From NCBI GenBank assembly GCA_016201085.1, contig JACQDO010000157.1, positions 1-17,814 of the forward strand: 17,814 nt of DNA, written 5' to 3'. This DNA is from Hyphomicrobiales bacterium (GTDB lineage: Bacteria; Pseudomonadota; Alphaproteobacteria; Rhizobiales; Xanthobacteraceae). The notes under the pieces were generated by a model. The model did not search any database and was not told where the DNA came from. It was given only the letters and a program-made list of their open reading frames with translations. The position numbers were made by a program, and so were the translations under genes. Below are positions 7,912 to 16,246 of this stretch, piece by piece. Numbering within the stretch: position 1 is the first letter of the stretch; the number at the start of each line of letters is the position of its first letter.

Positions 7912-8225
7912 TTCCTAATCGCGCTCTTACTGCTGTTTTTGGGTCTTTCTTTAAACCACAGGCAGAATAATGGAATGTTACCGCGATCGAGGGAACGGTC
8001 TGGTTCAGTCCGAAATCTCCCCGATTATACCTGAACAAGCGTGAAACGCGGCCGATTTCTGGATTACGAGGCACCAATTGACGATGCGACGTCGCGTGCC
8101 GCAGTTGACCGCTGAATTAAAAGCTATGGGGGACGGTTGTGGATCACGCGATGGTGACATGGACGATCGACGACGATATGCCGAAAACCGTTAATCCTAG
8201 TAAGCGTATGTTTTGAAGGATTTTT
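7912..8225. other. Gene-free spacer upstream of the Aat-like gene
   Basis: This stretch of about 314 bases holds no convincing gene. It is the leader and promoter region of the Aat-like gene on the - strand. A perfect -10-like TATAAT (- strand, 8024-8029) lies about 113 bases before the ATG, but I see no good -35 at 16-18 bases. Inverted hexamers GTTCAG and CTGAAC flank that element. Short open frames here lack a ribosome-binding site or recognisable protein sequence. Confidence 0.4.
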
Positions 8226-8303
8226 TGGTCGGGGCGGCGGGATTTGAACCCACGACCCCCAGTCCCCCAGACTGGTGCGCTAACCGGGCTGCGCCACGCC
8301 CCG
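8226..8303 (-). tRNA. tRNA-Pro (anticodon GGG)
   Basis: Read on the - strand, the sequence folds as a full tRNA of 78 nt including an encoded CCA. The acceptor stem CGGGGCG pairs with CGCCCCG, followed by discriminator A and CCA (8226-8229). The D arm is GCGC/GCGC with a ten-base loop containing GGTTA; the anticodon arm is CCAGT/ACTGG around the loop CTGGGGG, giving anticodon GGG; the variable loop is five bases and the T arm is GTGGG/CCCGC with TTCAAAT. An A-rich run on the coding strand follows the CCA. It is a single-gene transcription unit. Confidence 0.96.
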
Positions 8304-8318
8304 ACCGGAACGGCGCGG

Positions 8319-8347
8319 ACTATAGGGATGCCCCTGCTGCGGCGCAA
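8319..8347 (-). promoter_or_regulatory. Sigma-70-type promoter of tRNA-Pro
   Basis: On the - strand, TTGCGC (8342-8347) and TATAGT (8319-8324) are separated by exactly 17 bases, and the -10 element ends 15 bases before the mature 5' end of the tRNA. The spacing and position fit a housekeeping promoter. A GC-rich stretch between the -10 and the tRNA would fit the discriminator of a stringently controlled stable-RNA promoter, though that is inference. Confidence 0.62.
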
Positions 8348-8425
8348 TATGCGCGATCGAATTAACGGAATGTCCACGGCTATCTGACGAAATCCGCCGC
8401 AGCAGAGGCGTTCGTTGGAGTGTTC

Positions 8426-9555
8426 ATGGCCCAGGCGATCCATGCAAGGCTCGACGCCAGCTTCGGCGTCGCACGGCCATCGGCCGCGGATGACGCGCGC
8501 CGCCAGGACGCCGGTGCGCTTGCGAACGATATTCAATTCTCCGTTCACGAGGAACCGTCGGCGGTCGAGCGGGACTGGCGCGATTTCGAACGGCGCGCCG
8601 ACGGCACCGTGTTCCAGAGCTTCGATTGGCTGGCGACCTGGCAGCGCCATATCGGCACGCTCACCGGCGTGCGGCCGGCCATCGTGGTCGGACGTGACGC
8701 GGGCGGAATTCTGTTCCTGCTGCCGCTGGCGACGCGCGCGGTCGGATTTGCCCGCGAACTCACTTGGCTCGGCTCCGAGCTGTGCGATTACAACGCGCCG
8801 CTGCTGGCGCCGGGTTTTTCCGAGCGCTTTGACGCCGCAGGTTTCCTGGCCTTGTGGGCTGACATCGCGAAATGCCTAAAGGGTAACGCTCGTCATCGTT
8901 ATGACTTGGTCAATCTGACAAGCGCTCGTCGACGACGCGGCGGCGCGACCGCACCAAGCGCAAGCGGCTGTCCGACTTCGGCGAGATCCGGATAGTCAAT
9001 GCGGATTGCGCCGCCGATATCCTGAGCGCGCTCGATCTGTTGATGGCGCAGAAGACGCGTCAGTTCGCGCATATGGGCGTCGGCAATCTGTTCGCGCGGC
9101 CGGGGCACGCCGAATTCTACCGCGCGCTGGCGAGCGCGCCGGCGACCCGTAATCTTGCGCATGTCAGCCGTCTCGATGTCGGAACGACGGTGGCGGCGGT
9201 CAATCTCGGGCTGACCTGGCGCGGCTGCTACTATCATCTGCTGGCGAGCTATGACAACGGCGAGCTGTCGCGCTTTGGTCCCGGCACGGCACATCTGCAC
9301 GAATTGCTGCATCAGGCGGTCGATCGCGGCTTCAAGGCTTTCGATTTCACCATCGGCGACGAATCCTACAAACGCGATTGGTGCGATAGCGAGATCAAGC
9401 TGTACGATCATATCGCGGCGGCGACTTGGCGTGGCGCGCTCATCGCCATGCCGCTGCTCGCCGCACAGCGGCTCAAGCGCTGGATCAAGCAGACGCCGGT
9501 ATTGTGGGCGGCGGCGAGCAAAGTCCGCGCCTGGGTCGGAGCCCTGCGGAAATAG
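8426..9555 (+). pseudogene. FemAB/CelD-like GNAT acyltransferase, internal deletion and frameshift
   Basis: Two adjoining frames encode the halves of one protein of the BioF2/CelD-like acetyltransferase family (Acetyltransf_6), often found in polysaccharide loci. The N-terminal half starts at ATG 8426 (GGAG at 8417-8420), contains FQSFDWLATWQRHIG and runs to YDLVNLT ending at 8920. The C-terminal half is in another frame from 8920 on: KRSSTTRRRDRTKRKRL, then MAQKTRQFAHMGV and FDFTIGDESYKRDW, ending at TAG 9553-9555. From memory of relatives, about 40 residues normally separate VNLT from the KRSS segment, so the lesion looks like a deletion of roughly 120 bases, not a multiple of three, rather than a one-base slip. 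The first frame runs to a stop at 8993-8995. An assembly error is possible. It lies just upstream of the GumK-like gene on the same strand. Confidence 0.78.
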
Positions 9556-9642
9556 CGCGATTAACGGCCGGTTTCGGCACGTTTTCGCGCCGTTTATAGA
9601 GGCTAAGAAATCTTAACCCGTTCCCCTTAGTCTGCCACGGCG

Positions 9643-10794
9643 ATGCAGCGTTTTCTCCTCATTTCCAGCCACGATTTCCGCGCGCCGCGTTGGGCCAACA
9701 TGCATTTCATCGCGCGGGAACTCGTGCCCCGTGGCGAGGTGCGGTTCTTCTCGCTTGGCTTTAGCGCGGTGTCGCACTTCAACGGCGATGGGCGCATCTC
9801 GCTGTGCGATCGCGCCAATCGTATTGAGCAATACCAGGGTGTCGAGTGTTTCCTGTGGAAGTCGGCCTGGCACCCCGTCAACCTGCGCTGGCCGCCGCTG
9901 CGCGGTCTTTCGGCCATGCTGTTTGCCGCCTATCGCCGGGGCGTGCCCGATGTTTTTCGCCGCTGGGTAGCCGAGAGCGACACGATCGTCGTGGAATCCG
10001 GCATGCCGCCGATCCTGCTGGCGATGATTCACGAGCTCAATCCGCGTGCGCGCAAGATCTACATCGCGTCCGATCTGCTCGAAACGATCGGCGTCGACCC
10101 GTTCGTCGTGGCCGAACTCGATGCCCATATCGATGTTTTCGACGTCGTGGTGTTGCCGTCGCGCCTGATGGCGAAATCATTCTCACCGCGCGCCAAGATG
10201 GCGTTCGTGCCGCACGGGCTTGATGTCGATGCATCGACCATCGGCGCCTCGCCCTATACCGGCGACACGCATGCGGTTTCGGTCGGCTCGATGTTGTTCG
10301 ATGCGAGCCTGTTCGAGCTTGCCGCGCCGATGTTCCCGCACGTGACCTTTCACGTCATCGGCGGTGGACGCTCGGCGCGCGGCCTGGCGAAGCCGAATAT
10401 CAAGCTGTATGGCGAGATGCCCTATGCGCAGACGCTCGCCTATATCAAGCATGCGGATTTCGGCATCGCGCCTTACCAGGCCGCGGGCATGCAGGAATAC
10501 CTGTGCGACACGTCGATGAAGCTGATGCAGTATGGATTTTTCGGCATCCCGGCGATCTGCCCGAAACCGGCGGTCGGCACGCATGCGGGTCGTTTCGGTT
10601 ATGAGCCAGGCAACCCGACCTCGATCGGCAACGCGATCTGCGGCGCCTTGGCCTGCGGCAAATTCGCGCCGCCCGCGATCCTCTCTTGGTCCGCGGTGAC
10701 CGACCGCATCCTGCGTCCGCAGGACTACGACGATACGAGCATTCCCGTGCACGAGACAACGGCCGTCGAGAGCGAACTCGCGTTGGCGGTTTGA
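9643..10794 (+). CDS. GumK-like glycosyltransferase (GT70 family)
   Basis: A 383-residue glycosyltransferase of GT-B type. The start (FLLISSHDFRAPRWANMHFI) and the segment RFFSLGFSAVSHF closely resemble GumK, the inverting glucuronosyltransferase of xanthan synthesis (about 400 residues, GT70). Asp144 in YIASDLLETIGV is a candidate for the catalytic base by position. The C-terminal nucleotide-sugar domain shows VSVGSMLFD, HVIGGGRS, the stretch FGIAPYQAAGMQEYL, and SMKLMQYGFFGIPAIC. It would add a sugar, possibly glucuronic acid, to a lipid-linked oligosaccharide on the inner face of the cytoplasmic membrane. The ATG at 9643 has a poor ribosome-binding site but its position matches the family start. 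It follows the broken acyltransferase gene by 87 bases and ends three bases before the convergent flippase gene. Donor and acceptor cannot be proven from sequence. Confidence 0.75.
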   Translation: MQRFLLISSHDFRAPRWANMHFIARELVPRGEVRFFSLGFSAVSHFNGDGRISLCDRANRIEQYQGVECFLWKSAWHPVNLRWPPLRGLSAMLFAAYRRGVPDVFRRWVAESDTIVVESGMPPILLAMIHELNPRARKIYIASDLLETIGVDPFVVAELDAHIDVFDVVVLPSRLMAKSFSPRAKMAFVPHGLDVDASTIGASPYTGDTHAVSVGSMLFDASLFELAAPMFPHVTFHVIGGGRSARGLAKPNIKLYGEMPYAQTLAYIKHADFGIAPYQAAGMQEYLCDTSMKLMQYGFFGIPAICPKPAVGTHAGRFGYEPGNPTSIGNAICGALACGKFAPPAILSWSAVTDRILRPQDYDDTSIPVHETTAVESELALAV

Positions 10795-10797
10795 ATA

Positions 10798-12312
10798 TCA
10801 GCGGGCCAGCGCAGCGCGCGATGAGTACGCCCGCCGGATGAAGCTTGCCACCGAATGGCGCATGTCGCTGCTGGCGGCGACCGCGGCAATGAACCCGACG
10901 CCCGCCGCGACGACCGCGACGGAAACCGCCAGCATCGGCGGGCCGTTTTGCGGCAACAGGAATTTGGCGATGCTGTAGACCGCCGCGCTGGCGGCGAGTT
11001 GCGGCGCCACGCACGTCGCAAGCCACGGCCAGGCGTAGCCGGCGAGCGCATCGCGATGCGCGCGCGCCACCAGCACGACGAAGACGAAGGCGTTGACGGC
11101 AAACCAGAGCGCCGCCGGCACAATCACGCCGTAGCTCGGGGTCAGCAGCCAGATCGCCGGCAAATAGACCACGCCGGCGATCGCGTTCGCCCACAGCGCG
11201 GTGCCGGGCTGGCCTTCGCTCAGCCGCAGTGCGTTCGGAATGAGGCAAAAGCCGTTCAGGCCGAAGGCAAAGGCGAGCAGCGCGAACAGCCAATGATAAT
11301 CCTGCGCGGCGCGCGCATCGCCGGTCAGCAGCAACAAGGCGTCGCCGCCGAAAAATACCGCGCCAAGCCCGAATACCGCGACGATGCATGAGACGATTTG
11401 CGCGGCCGCGAAATAGACGCGCCGTGCCTCGACGATATCCGCGCGCCGGATCGACGCCGACAGACGCGGGAAGATCGCCGTCACGTTCGGCGCGATCAGC
11501 TTCAGCACCAGTAGGCAGATTTGCGACACGAACATGTAGCGGCCGACTACGTCGAGCGGCAGCATGGCGCTGACGATAATTTTGTCGACGCTCTGCAGCA
11601 GCGCGCCGACCGCGACGGCGAGCGAACTGGTCAGCAGGAACGCCCACAGCCGCCGCACCATGGCGGTGAGGAAACGCGCCTTGTCGCCGTCTTCCACCGC
11701 CGCCCAGGCGTACCAGGCGGTCACCGCCAGTTCGGCGATGCTGATCGCCAGGAAAGCGGCGAGAAACACCAGCGCGGTTGGTGCCACCAGCAGCAAGGCA
11801 GCCAGCACGACAAGGGCGCGCAGCACAGCGAAGCTGCTTTGCAGGATATTGACCAGCACCTGCTGTTCGAGGCCCTCGAGGAAGACCGAATAGACCGTGC
11901 GCTGCGGCTGGCTGGCGATGATCAGCGCGGACAGGATCAGCGCGATCTGGATATCGCCGGCTGAAATCGTGCGCGCGGTCAGCCAGGTATGGGCGATGAA
12001 GGAGGAGGCGGCGATCAGAACGATCGTTGTTAAGCCGGTGATGCCGGCATAGATGCCCTGGAATGTGAACAGGATGGAGCCGAGACCGTACTCATGCCCG
12101 CCGCTGCGCGCGTGCGCCACCTCGCGCACGATGCCGGGCCCGATACCGGTATCGAGGATCGCCACGATGCCGTGCAAGGTCAGATAAAAGCCGATCAGGC
12201 CGAATTGTTCGGCACCCGCGAGACGAAAAGAAAAGATCGTCGTCGCTGCGGTGGCGGCCGCCAGCACCGCGGTGCCGACGGTATTGGCGATGACGTTGCG
12301 GGCGACAGCCAT
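10798..12312 (-). CDS. Wzx-like polysaccharide flippase (lipopolysaccharide biosynthesis protein)
   Basis: A 504-residue integral membrane protein with about 12-14 hydrophobic segments spread over its length, the layout of the MOP/MviN-like polysaccharide transporter family. The N-terminus (VIANTVGTAVLAAATAATTI then GAEQFGLIGFY) is typical of Wzx proteins. It would move undecaprenyl-linked repeat units across the inner membrane for polymerisation. The ATG at 12312 was chosen because it overlaps the TGA of the upstream glycosyltransferase gene by one base (TGATG) and has GAGG seven bases upstream. It is the last gene of the - strand operon and ends three bases from the end of the convergent GumK-like gene, with no visible terminator between them. 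Confidence 0.86.
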   Translation of the reverse strand: MAVARNVIANTVGTAVLAAATAATTIFSFRLAGAEQFGLIGFYLTLHGIVAILDTGIGPGIVREVAHARSGGHEYGLGSILFTFQGIYAGITGLTTIVLIAASSFIAHTWLTARTISAGDIQIALILSALIIASQPQRTVYSVFLEGLEQQVLVNILQSSFAVLRALVVLAALLLVAPTALVFLAAFLAISIAELAVTAWYAWAAVEDGDKARFLTAMVRRLWAFLLTSSLAVAVGALLQSVDKIIVSAMLPLDVVGRYMFVSQICLLVLKLIAPNVTAIFPRLSASIRRADIVEARRVYFAAAQIVSCIVAVFGLGAVFFGGDALLLLTGDARAAQDYHWLFALLAFAFGLNGFCLIPNALRLSEGQPGTALWANAIAGVVYLPAIWLLTPSYGVIVPAALWFAVNAFVFVVLVARAHRDALAGYAWPWLATCVAPQLAASAAVYSIAKFLLPQNGPPMLAVSVAVVAAGVGFIAAVAASSDMRHSVASFIRRAYSSRAALAR

Positions 12313-13463
12313 CAGCCGACCTCGACGCAGTAATCGAGCAGGCGTCGCGCGGTGGCGGCCCAAGTGAACAACTTGGCGCGGGCGCGGCCGGCATCGGCGA
12401 GTTTGGCGCGCAGCTCTGGCTGGCCATCGACATCACGCATCAGTTGCGCGAGGCCGGCGACGTCGTCCATGCCGCAGCGCAGCGTCGCATCGCCGCCGAC
12501 TTCCACCAGCGCGGGCTGGTCGCTGACGATCACCGGACAGCCGCAGCTCATGGCCTCGATCGGCGGCAGGCCGAAGCCCTCGTAACGCGACGGAAACACC
12601 AGTGCCAATGCGTGCTCATAGAGCGCGCGCAGTTCGCCGTCGTTGACATGACCGGTATTCATGACCGCGTCGGAGTGGAACTCTTTCAGCTTGCCGAACA
12701 CCGCCGGATCGCGTTTGCCGGTCAGCACCAGCATCGTGTTGTCGAGCTTGGCCCGGTAAAAGGCCTCGACCAGCACCTCGACGTTCTTGTTGCTGCTGTT
12801 GGCGCCGACGCTGACCATGAATTTTCGGCCGGTGAGGCCGAGCCGCTCAATCACGCTGTCGTCCGCCGGCACGGCGGTGATGTGATCGCCGCCTTCGCTG
12901 CATACCGGCATGGAGTCAGTATTGACGCGGTAGAGCGCGCCGATCTCGCGGCGGGAGAATTCCGAGACAGTGACGGCGCGCGCGGCGCGCCGGCAGAGCA
13001 GCGGGACCAGCACGCCGTAAGCGGTTCGAAAGCGCCAAGAGAAGTTATCGGGCAGCGCCTTGACCGTCGCATCGTGCACGACCACGACCTGGCGGCGTAC
13101 CGCGACCGGGCCGAGCATGCAGAGATTGAGCAGAAGGCGGCCGCGGGCATGCAGCGGGAATTCGACCTGTTCCCACAGATAGCCGCCGCTCATGCCGCAG
13201 CGGCGTAGCGGGATATGCTTGAGCGGGAAGTCGCGCGCCTTCGCCGGCGCCAGGATCTCGATGCGCCCGCGAAACGAGCGATAGCCGTCGGTATCGAGCA
13301 ACGCATCGATCGCCGTGATCGCCTCGCTGGCGAAGCGTTGCACGCCGGACGGATTCTGCGTCAGAAAACGGCCATTGATGGCGATCGGCGGCAGCGCGCC
13401 GCGCATGGCGGAGAGCCGCACCACCGGCGCGGCCCGCCGCGGATTTTGCGCATGCACGTTCAT
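12312..13463 (-). CDS. Glycosyltransferase family 4 protein
   Basis: A 383-residue retaining GT-B glycosyltransferase. The acceptor domain begins PIAINGRFLTQNPSGVQRFA, the glycine-rich start typical of GT4. The donor domain carries VSVGANSSNKNVEVLVEAF, VLTGKRDP, and the E-x7-E motif EGFGLPPIE (Glu295 and Glu303), which binds the nucleotide-sugar. It probably adds a sugar to the lipid-linked repeat unit. ATG 13463 overlaps the TGA of the preceding polymerase gene by four bases (ATGA) with GGGTGA upstream; a longer open frame reaching 13544 would overlap that gene heavily and is less likely. Its own stop overlaps the flippase start. The sugar specificity is unknown. Confidence 0.87.
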   Translation of the reverse strand: MNVHAQNPRRAAPVVRLSAMRGALPPIAINGRFLTQNPSGVQRFASEAITAIDALLDTDGYRSFRGRIEILAPAKARDFPLKHIPLRRCGMSGGYLWEQVEFPLHARGRLLLNLCMLGPVAVRRQVVVVHDATVKALPDNFSWRFRTAYGVLVPLLCRRAARAVTVSEFSRREIGALYRVNTDSMPVCSEGGDHITAVPADDSVIERLGLTGRKFMVSVGANSSNKNVEVLVEAFYRAKLDNTMLVLTGKRDPAVFGKLKEFHSDAVMNTGHVNDGELRALYEHALALVFPSRYEGFGLPPIEAMSCGCPVIVSDQPALVEVGGDATLRCGMDDVAGLAQLMRDVDGQPELRAKLADAGRARAKLFTWAATARRLLDYCVEVG

Positions 13464-14562
13464 GTCGTCACCCAATGTCGCGCGCCACCGGCCGCCGTCC
13501 AGGATTGTTCGCGCAGCCGGCTGTTGGCCGCCGACAGTCCCCAAATCATGCCGAGAATGAGGAAGAAGTGACGCCAGTGATCGCTGTCGATGATGAAGCT
13601 TTCGCCCACGATGCCGACGAAGGTGGCATAGGCGGCGATCAGATAAAGCTGCCAGGGCGTGCGCATCAGGGCATTACGGAAGCCGACGAACAGCGTCGAT
13701 ACGATCAACATGATGTAGCTGATGCCGCCGGCCCAGCCGTAGACCAGGAAGGCCTGCAGATAGACATTGTGTTGCTGCGTGCCGCCGTAGATGCGCGAGA
13801 ACTCGAACGGGCCGAGCCCGAATGGACGATCGAGGATCATGCCGAGTGCGATCTTCTGCAATTCGAAGCGGCCGCCATCGCCGACGTCGTAGGACTGCGT
13901 CAATTGCGCGCGTTCCAGCAGCATGGTGCGCACGGATTCAATCGAGAGCAGGGCGACGAGCAGGAACGCCAGGCCGAACGCCGAGACGATCGCCAGTATG
14001 ATCGGACGCATGCGCGCGCCTGCCGTCGGCGCGGTGAGGAAGATCAGGACGAGCAGCGTGCCGACCGAAACGGCAAAATTGACCCAGGCGCCGCGTGAAA
14101 AGGAGAACAGGACGCCGGCCAGCAGGATGAGCGCCGCGCCGATTTTCCACAGTTGGATTCGGCGGGTGACCATGTCGCCGATCAAGAACAGCGCGGGTAG
14201 CACCAGGAACGGCCCAAAGACGTTAGGATCCTTGAATGTCGAGCGGACGCGGCCCGACCAGAGGAAGGTGTCCTCGCCGGGCAGGAAATGCCAATACACC
14301 GCAAGGCCGAACAGTGTGCAGACAATCGCGGTCAAGACATAGGCGGCGCGCATGGTGATGAGTCGCGGCATGGTGTTTTGCGCGAACAATCCGGCAAAGA
14401 TGACCGCCGCCAGCGCCAGATACAGCGATGTGCCGCATCGTGCGGCGACGGTTCGATGAAGGCCACCGAGCTCATCAGCACGGTCACATACAGCACCATG
14501 AGCAGGATGCGTTCGCGCAAAGCGCCCGCGTGTGCCTGCAGCGGCGCCGGCGCAACGCCCAT
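13460..14562 (-). pseudogene. O-antigen ligase / Wzy-like polymerase, internal deletion and frameshift
   Basis: Two frames encode the halves of one membrane protein of the O-antigen ligase (Wzy_C) family. The N-terminal part from ATG 14562 has the segment ALRERILLMVLYVTVLMSS and then VAFIEPSPHDA, running to about 14434. The reading then shifts: TSLYLALAAVIFAGLFAQ begins at 14431 in another frame and continues to TGA 13460 with FSFSRGAWVNF, GGRFELQKIALGM and the signature QQHNVYLQAFLVYGWAGG. From memory of relatives about 50 residues, covering at least one membrane helix, lie between PSPHDA and the SLYLALA helix, so this looks like a deletion of about 150 bases that also breaks the frame. The original protein would have polymerised repeat units in the periplasm. 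It starts 14 bases after the sugar transferase gene and overlaps the next glycosyltransferase by four bases. An assembly error must be excluded. Confidence 0.78.
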
Positions 14563-14576
14563 GTCGTGTGCAGTGA

Positions 14577-16127
14577 TCAATAGGCATTCTCGGTCTTGAG
14601 CAAGGCGAGCGGCGTGCTCGCCATGATGTAGAGATCGAACAGCACCGACCAGTTCTCGATGTAATAGAGGTCGTGCTCGACGCGGCGCTGGATCTTCTCC
14701 TGCGTGTCGGTCTCGCCGCGCCAGCCGTTGATCTGCGCCCAGCCGGTGATGCCCGGCTTGACGCGGTGGCGGGCGAAATAGCCGTCGACCGCCTCGGCAT
14801 AGAGCCGCGCCTCGGCCTTGGCGTTGACCGCGTGCGGACGCGGGCCGACCAGCGAGAGATTGCCTTTGAACACCACGTTGAACAGCTGTGGCAGTTCGTC
14901 GAGACTGGCCTTGCGGATGATGCGGCCGACGCGGGTGACGCGCGGATCGTCCTTGGTCACGAGCTTGTTGGCCTGGGCGTCGGCCGCTTCGGCCCGCATC
15001 GAGCGGAATTTGTAGACTTCGATCAGATCGTTGTTGAAGCCGTAGCGCTTCTGCTTGAACAGCAGCGGTCCGCGGCTGTCGAGCTTGATGGCGATGGCGA
15101 TCACGGCCAAAAGCGGCAGCGCGGCGATGAGCAGCAGGCCGCCGATGACTTTGTCGAACAGCCATTTCATCACCACGTCCCAATCGGCGATCGGCCGATC
15201 GAACACGTCGAGCACCGGCACTTTGCCGATGTAGGAATAGGAGCGTGGGCGGAACTGTAGCTTGTTGGTGTGGGCGGCAAGCCGGATGTCGACCGGCAGC
15301 ACCCAAAGTTTCTTCAGCATCTGTAGGATACGGCCTTCCGCCGAGATCGGCAGCGAGAAGATCACCAGATCGACGCGCGTGCGGCGGCCGAATTCCACCA
15401 GATCGTCGACAGTGCCGAGCTTGCGCTCGCCGGCGCAGTCGGAGCTGCTGCGATCGTCGCCGCGATCGTCGAACAGGCCGACGATCTCGACGCCGGAATC
15501 CTTCTGCCTGCGCAGTTCTTCGATGACGCCAGCGCCGGGCCCGCCGCCGCCGACAATCACGGTGCGCCGCGTGAGGCGACCCTCGCGCGTCCATCTGCGC
15601 ACCAGATAGAATAGCATGTTGCGCGAGAGCACGAGCGCGGCGAGACCGCTGACATAGAAGGTGCCGAGCCACACGCGCGAAAACATGTCGCCGGCCTTGG
15701 CGAAGAACGAGGCGCCGATGACGATCAGGAACACCACCGACCAGGCCGAGGCGAGCCGCATATATTGCTTCTCGTAGCCGCGGAAGGCTTGCACCTGATA
15801 GATGTCGGCGGTCTGGAAGGCGAGCGTCGACAGTGTCGCGATCGCGACAATCGCGACCAGGTAGCGCCAGATGTCCTCATCGATCGGCAAGTAGGCGGCA
15901 TACATCGCCAGGCCGACCACGACCACGAGCGCGAATTCGGCGATGCGCACGAAGCCGGCGAGCACGATCGGCGAAATCGGGGCCGGCATCGGTCGATCCG
16001 CCAGCGCGCGCGCTTCCGGCGACAGCGATGGCGCCGTCGCGGCGGTGTGCGAGCCGGCGCGCAGACGATCGATGACCGCCGCGGCACTGGTCGCGCTCAA
16101 AGATGGACGCAGGTCGGTGTCGCTCAT
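14577..16127 (-). CDS. Undecaprenyl-phosphate sugar phosphotransferase (exopolysaccharide priming enzyme)
   Basis: A 516-residue polyisoprenyl-phosphate hexose-1-phosphate transferase of the WcaJ/PssY/ExoY type. Residues about 50-175 contain four hydrophobic helices; about 187-310 form a Rossmann-like CoA_binding_3 domain ([16 protein letters not shown] ... [10 protein letters not shown]); a fifth helix at about 315-345 enters the Bac_transf catalytic domain with [28 protein letters not shown] and [19 protein letters not shown]. It starts repeat-unit synthesis by placing a sugar-1-phosphate, usually glucose, on undecaprenyl phosphate. It is the first gene of the operon continuing through the polymerase, glycosyltransferase and flippase. 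The ATG at 16127 has a weak ribosome-binding site. Glucose versus galactose cannot be decided from sequence. Confidence 0.92.
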   Translation of the reverse strand: MSDTDLRPSLSATSAAAVIDRLRAGSHTAATAPSLSPEARALADRPMPAPISPIVLAGFVRIAEFALVVVVGLAMYAAYLPIDEDIWRYLVAIVAIATLSTLAFQTADIYQVQAFRGYEKQYMRLASAWSVVFLIVIGASFFAKAGDMFSRVWLGTFYVSGLAALVLSRNMLFYLVRRWTREGRLTRRTVIVGGGGPGAGVIEELRRQKDSGVEIVGLFDDRGDDRSSSDCAGERKLGTVDDLVEFGRRTRVDLVIFSLPISAEGRILQMLKKLWVLPVDIRLAAHTNKLQFRPRSYSYIGKVPVLDVFDRPIADWDVVMKWLFDKVIGGLLLIAALPLLAVIAIAIKLDSRGPLLFKQKRYGFNNDLIEVYKFRSMRAEAADAQANKLVTKDDPRVTRVGRIIRKASLDELPQLFNVVFKGNLSLVGPRPHAVNAKAEARLYAEAVDGYFARHRVKPGITGWAQINGWRGETDTQEKIQRRVEHDLYYIENWSVLFDLYIMASTPLALLKTENAY

Positions 16128-16214
16128 GCTGACGCCAAAATTTGCGCCGGCCAGGCGCTGGCAACGGCGCGTAGTTGCTTAATGTTTCAAGGAAATTTCT
16201 AGGGAAAGACTCTC
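16128..16214 (-). promoter_or_regulatory. Probable promoter region of the priming-transferase operon
   Basis: These 87 bases between the terminator and the sugar transferase start must hold the operon's promoter if transcription restarts here. TTGAAA on the - strand near 16185-16190 is a reasonable -35, but no good -10 is visible 16-18 bases further on, so no specific promoter is claimed. The region is notably more A/T-rich than the flanking genes. Confidence 0.35.
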
Positions 16215-16245
16215 AAAAAAGGCTTATCGGGCATACCGAAAAACC
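16215..16245 (-). terminator. Rho-independent terminator after the GT4 gene
   Basis: On the - strand a ten-pair stem (GGTTTTTCGG with CCGATAAGCC, one G-U pair and one mismatch) encloses the five-base loop TATGC and is followed directly by six T. It begins one base after the stop codon of the upstream GT4 gene and lies about 90 bases before the start of the sugar transferase gene, so it separates two transcription units of the polysaccharide locus. Confidence 0.8.
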
Positions 16246-16246
16246 G

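Noticed and set aside
7823..8077. An 84-codon - strand frame overlapping the start of the Aat-like gene
   Set aside because: It has no good ribosome-binding site or recognisable sequence and overlaps the N-terminal coding part of the better-supported gene in a different frame.
8182..8195. The string CCGAAAACCGTTAA near the tRNA resembles the sequence at 16236-16250
   Set aside because: The match is short, differs by one base, and one copy is part of a terminator stem; two similar short strings in 18 kb do not establish a repeat family.
8193..8226. A possible stem (AATCCT with AGGATT) followed by six T beside the tRNA
   Set aside because: The loop is 18 bases and the stem only six mostly A/T pairs; it faces the + strand, where no gene ends, so it is unlikely to be a terminator.
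8226..8303. tRNA-Pro as an integration site for a genomic island
   Set aside because: I found no integrase gene and no duplicated copy of the tRNA 3' end inside the window, so there is no positive sign of site-specific insertion.
8144..8650. A 168-codon - strand frame running through the tRNA gene
   Set aside because: It reads straight through the tRNA and antisense to the acyltransferase gene, with no protein family resemblance.
10445..11647. A 400-codon - strand frame overlapping the flippase gene
   Set aside because: It is a shifted frame of the flippase gene with very Arg-rich composition; the true frame shows continuous membrane helices.
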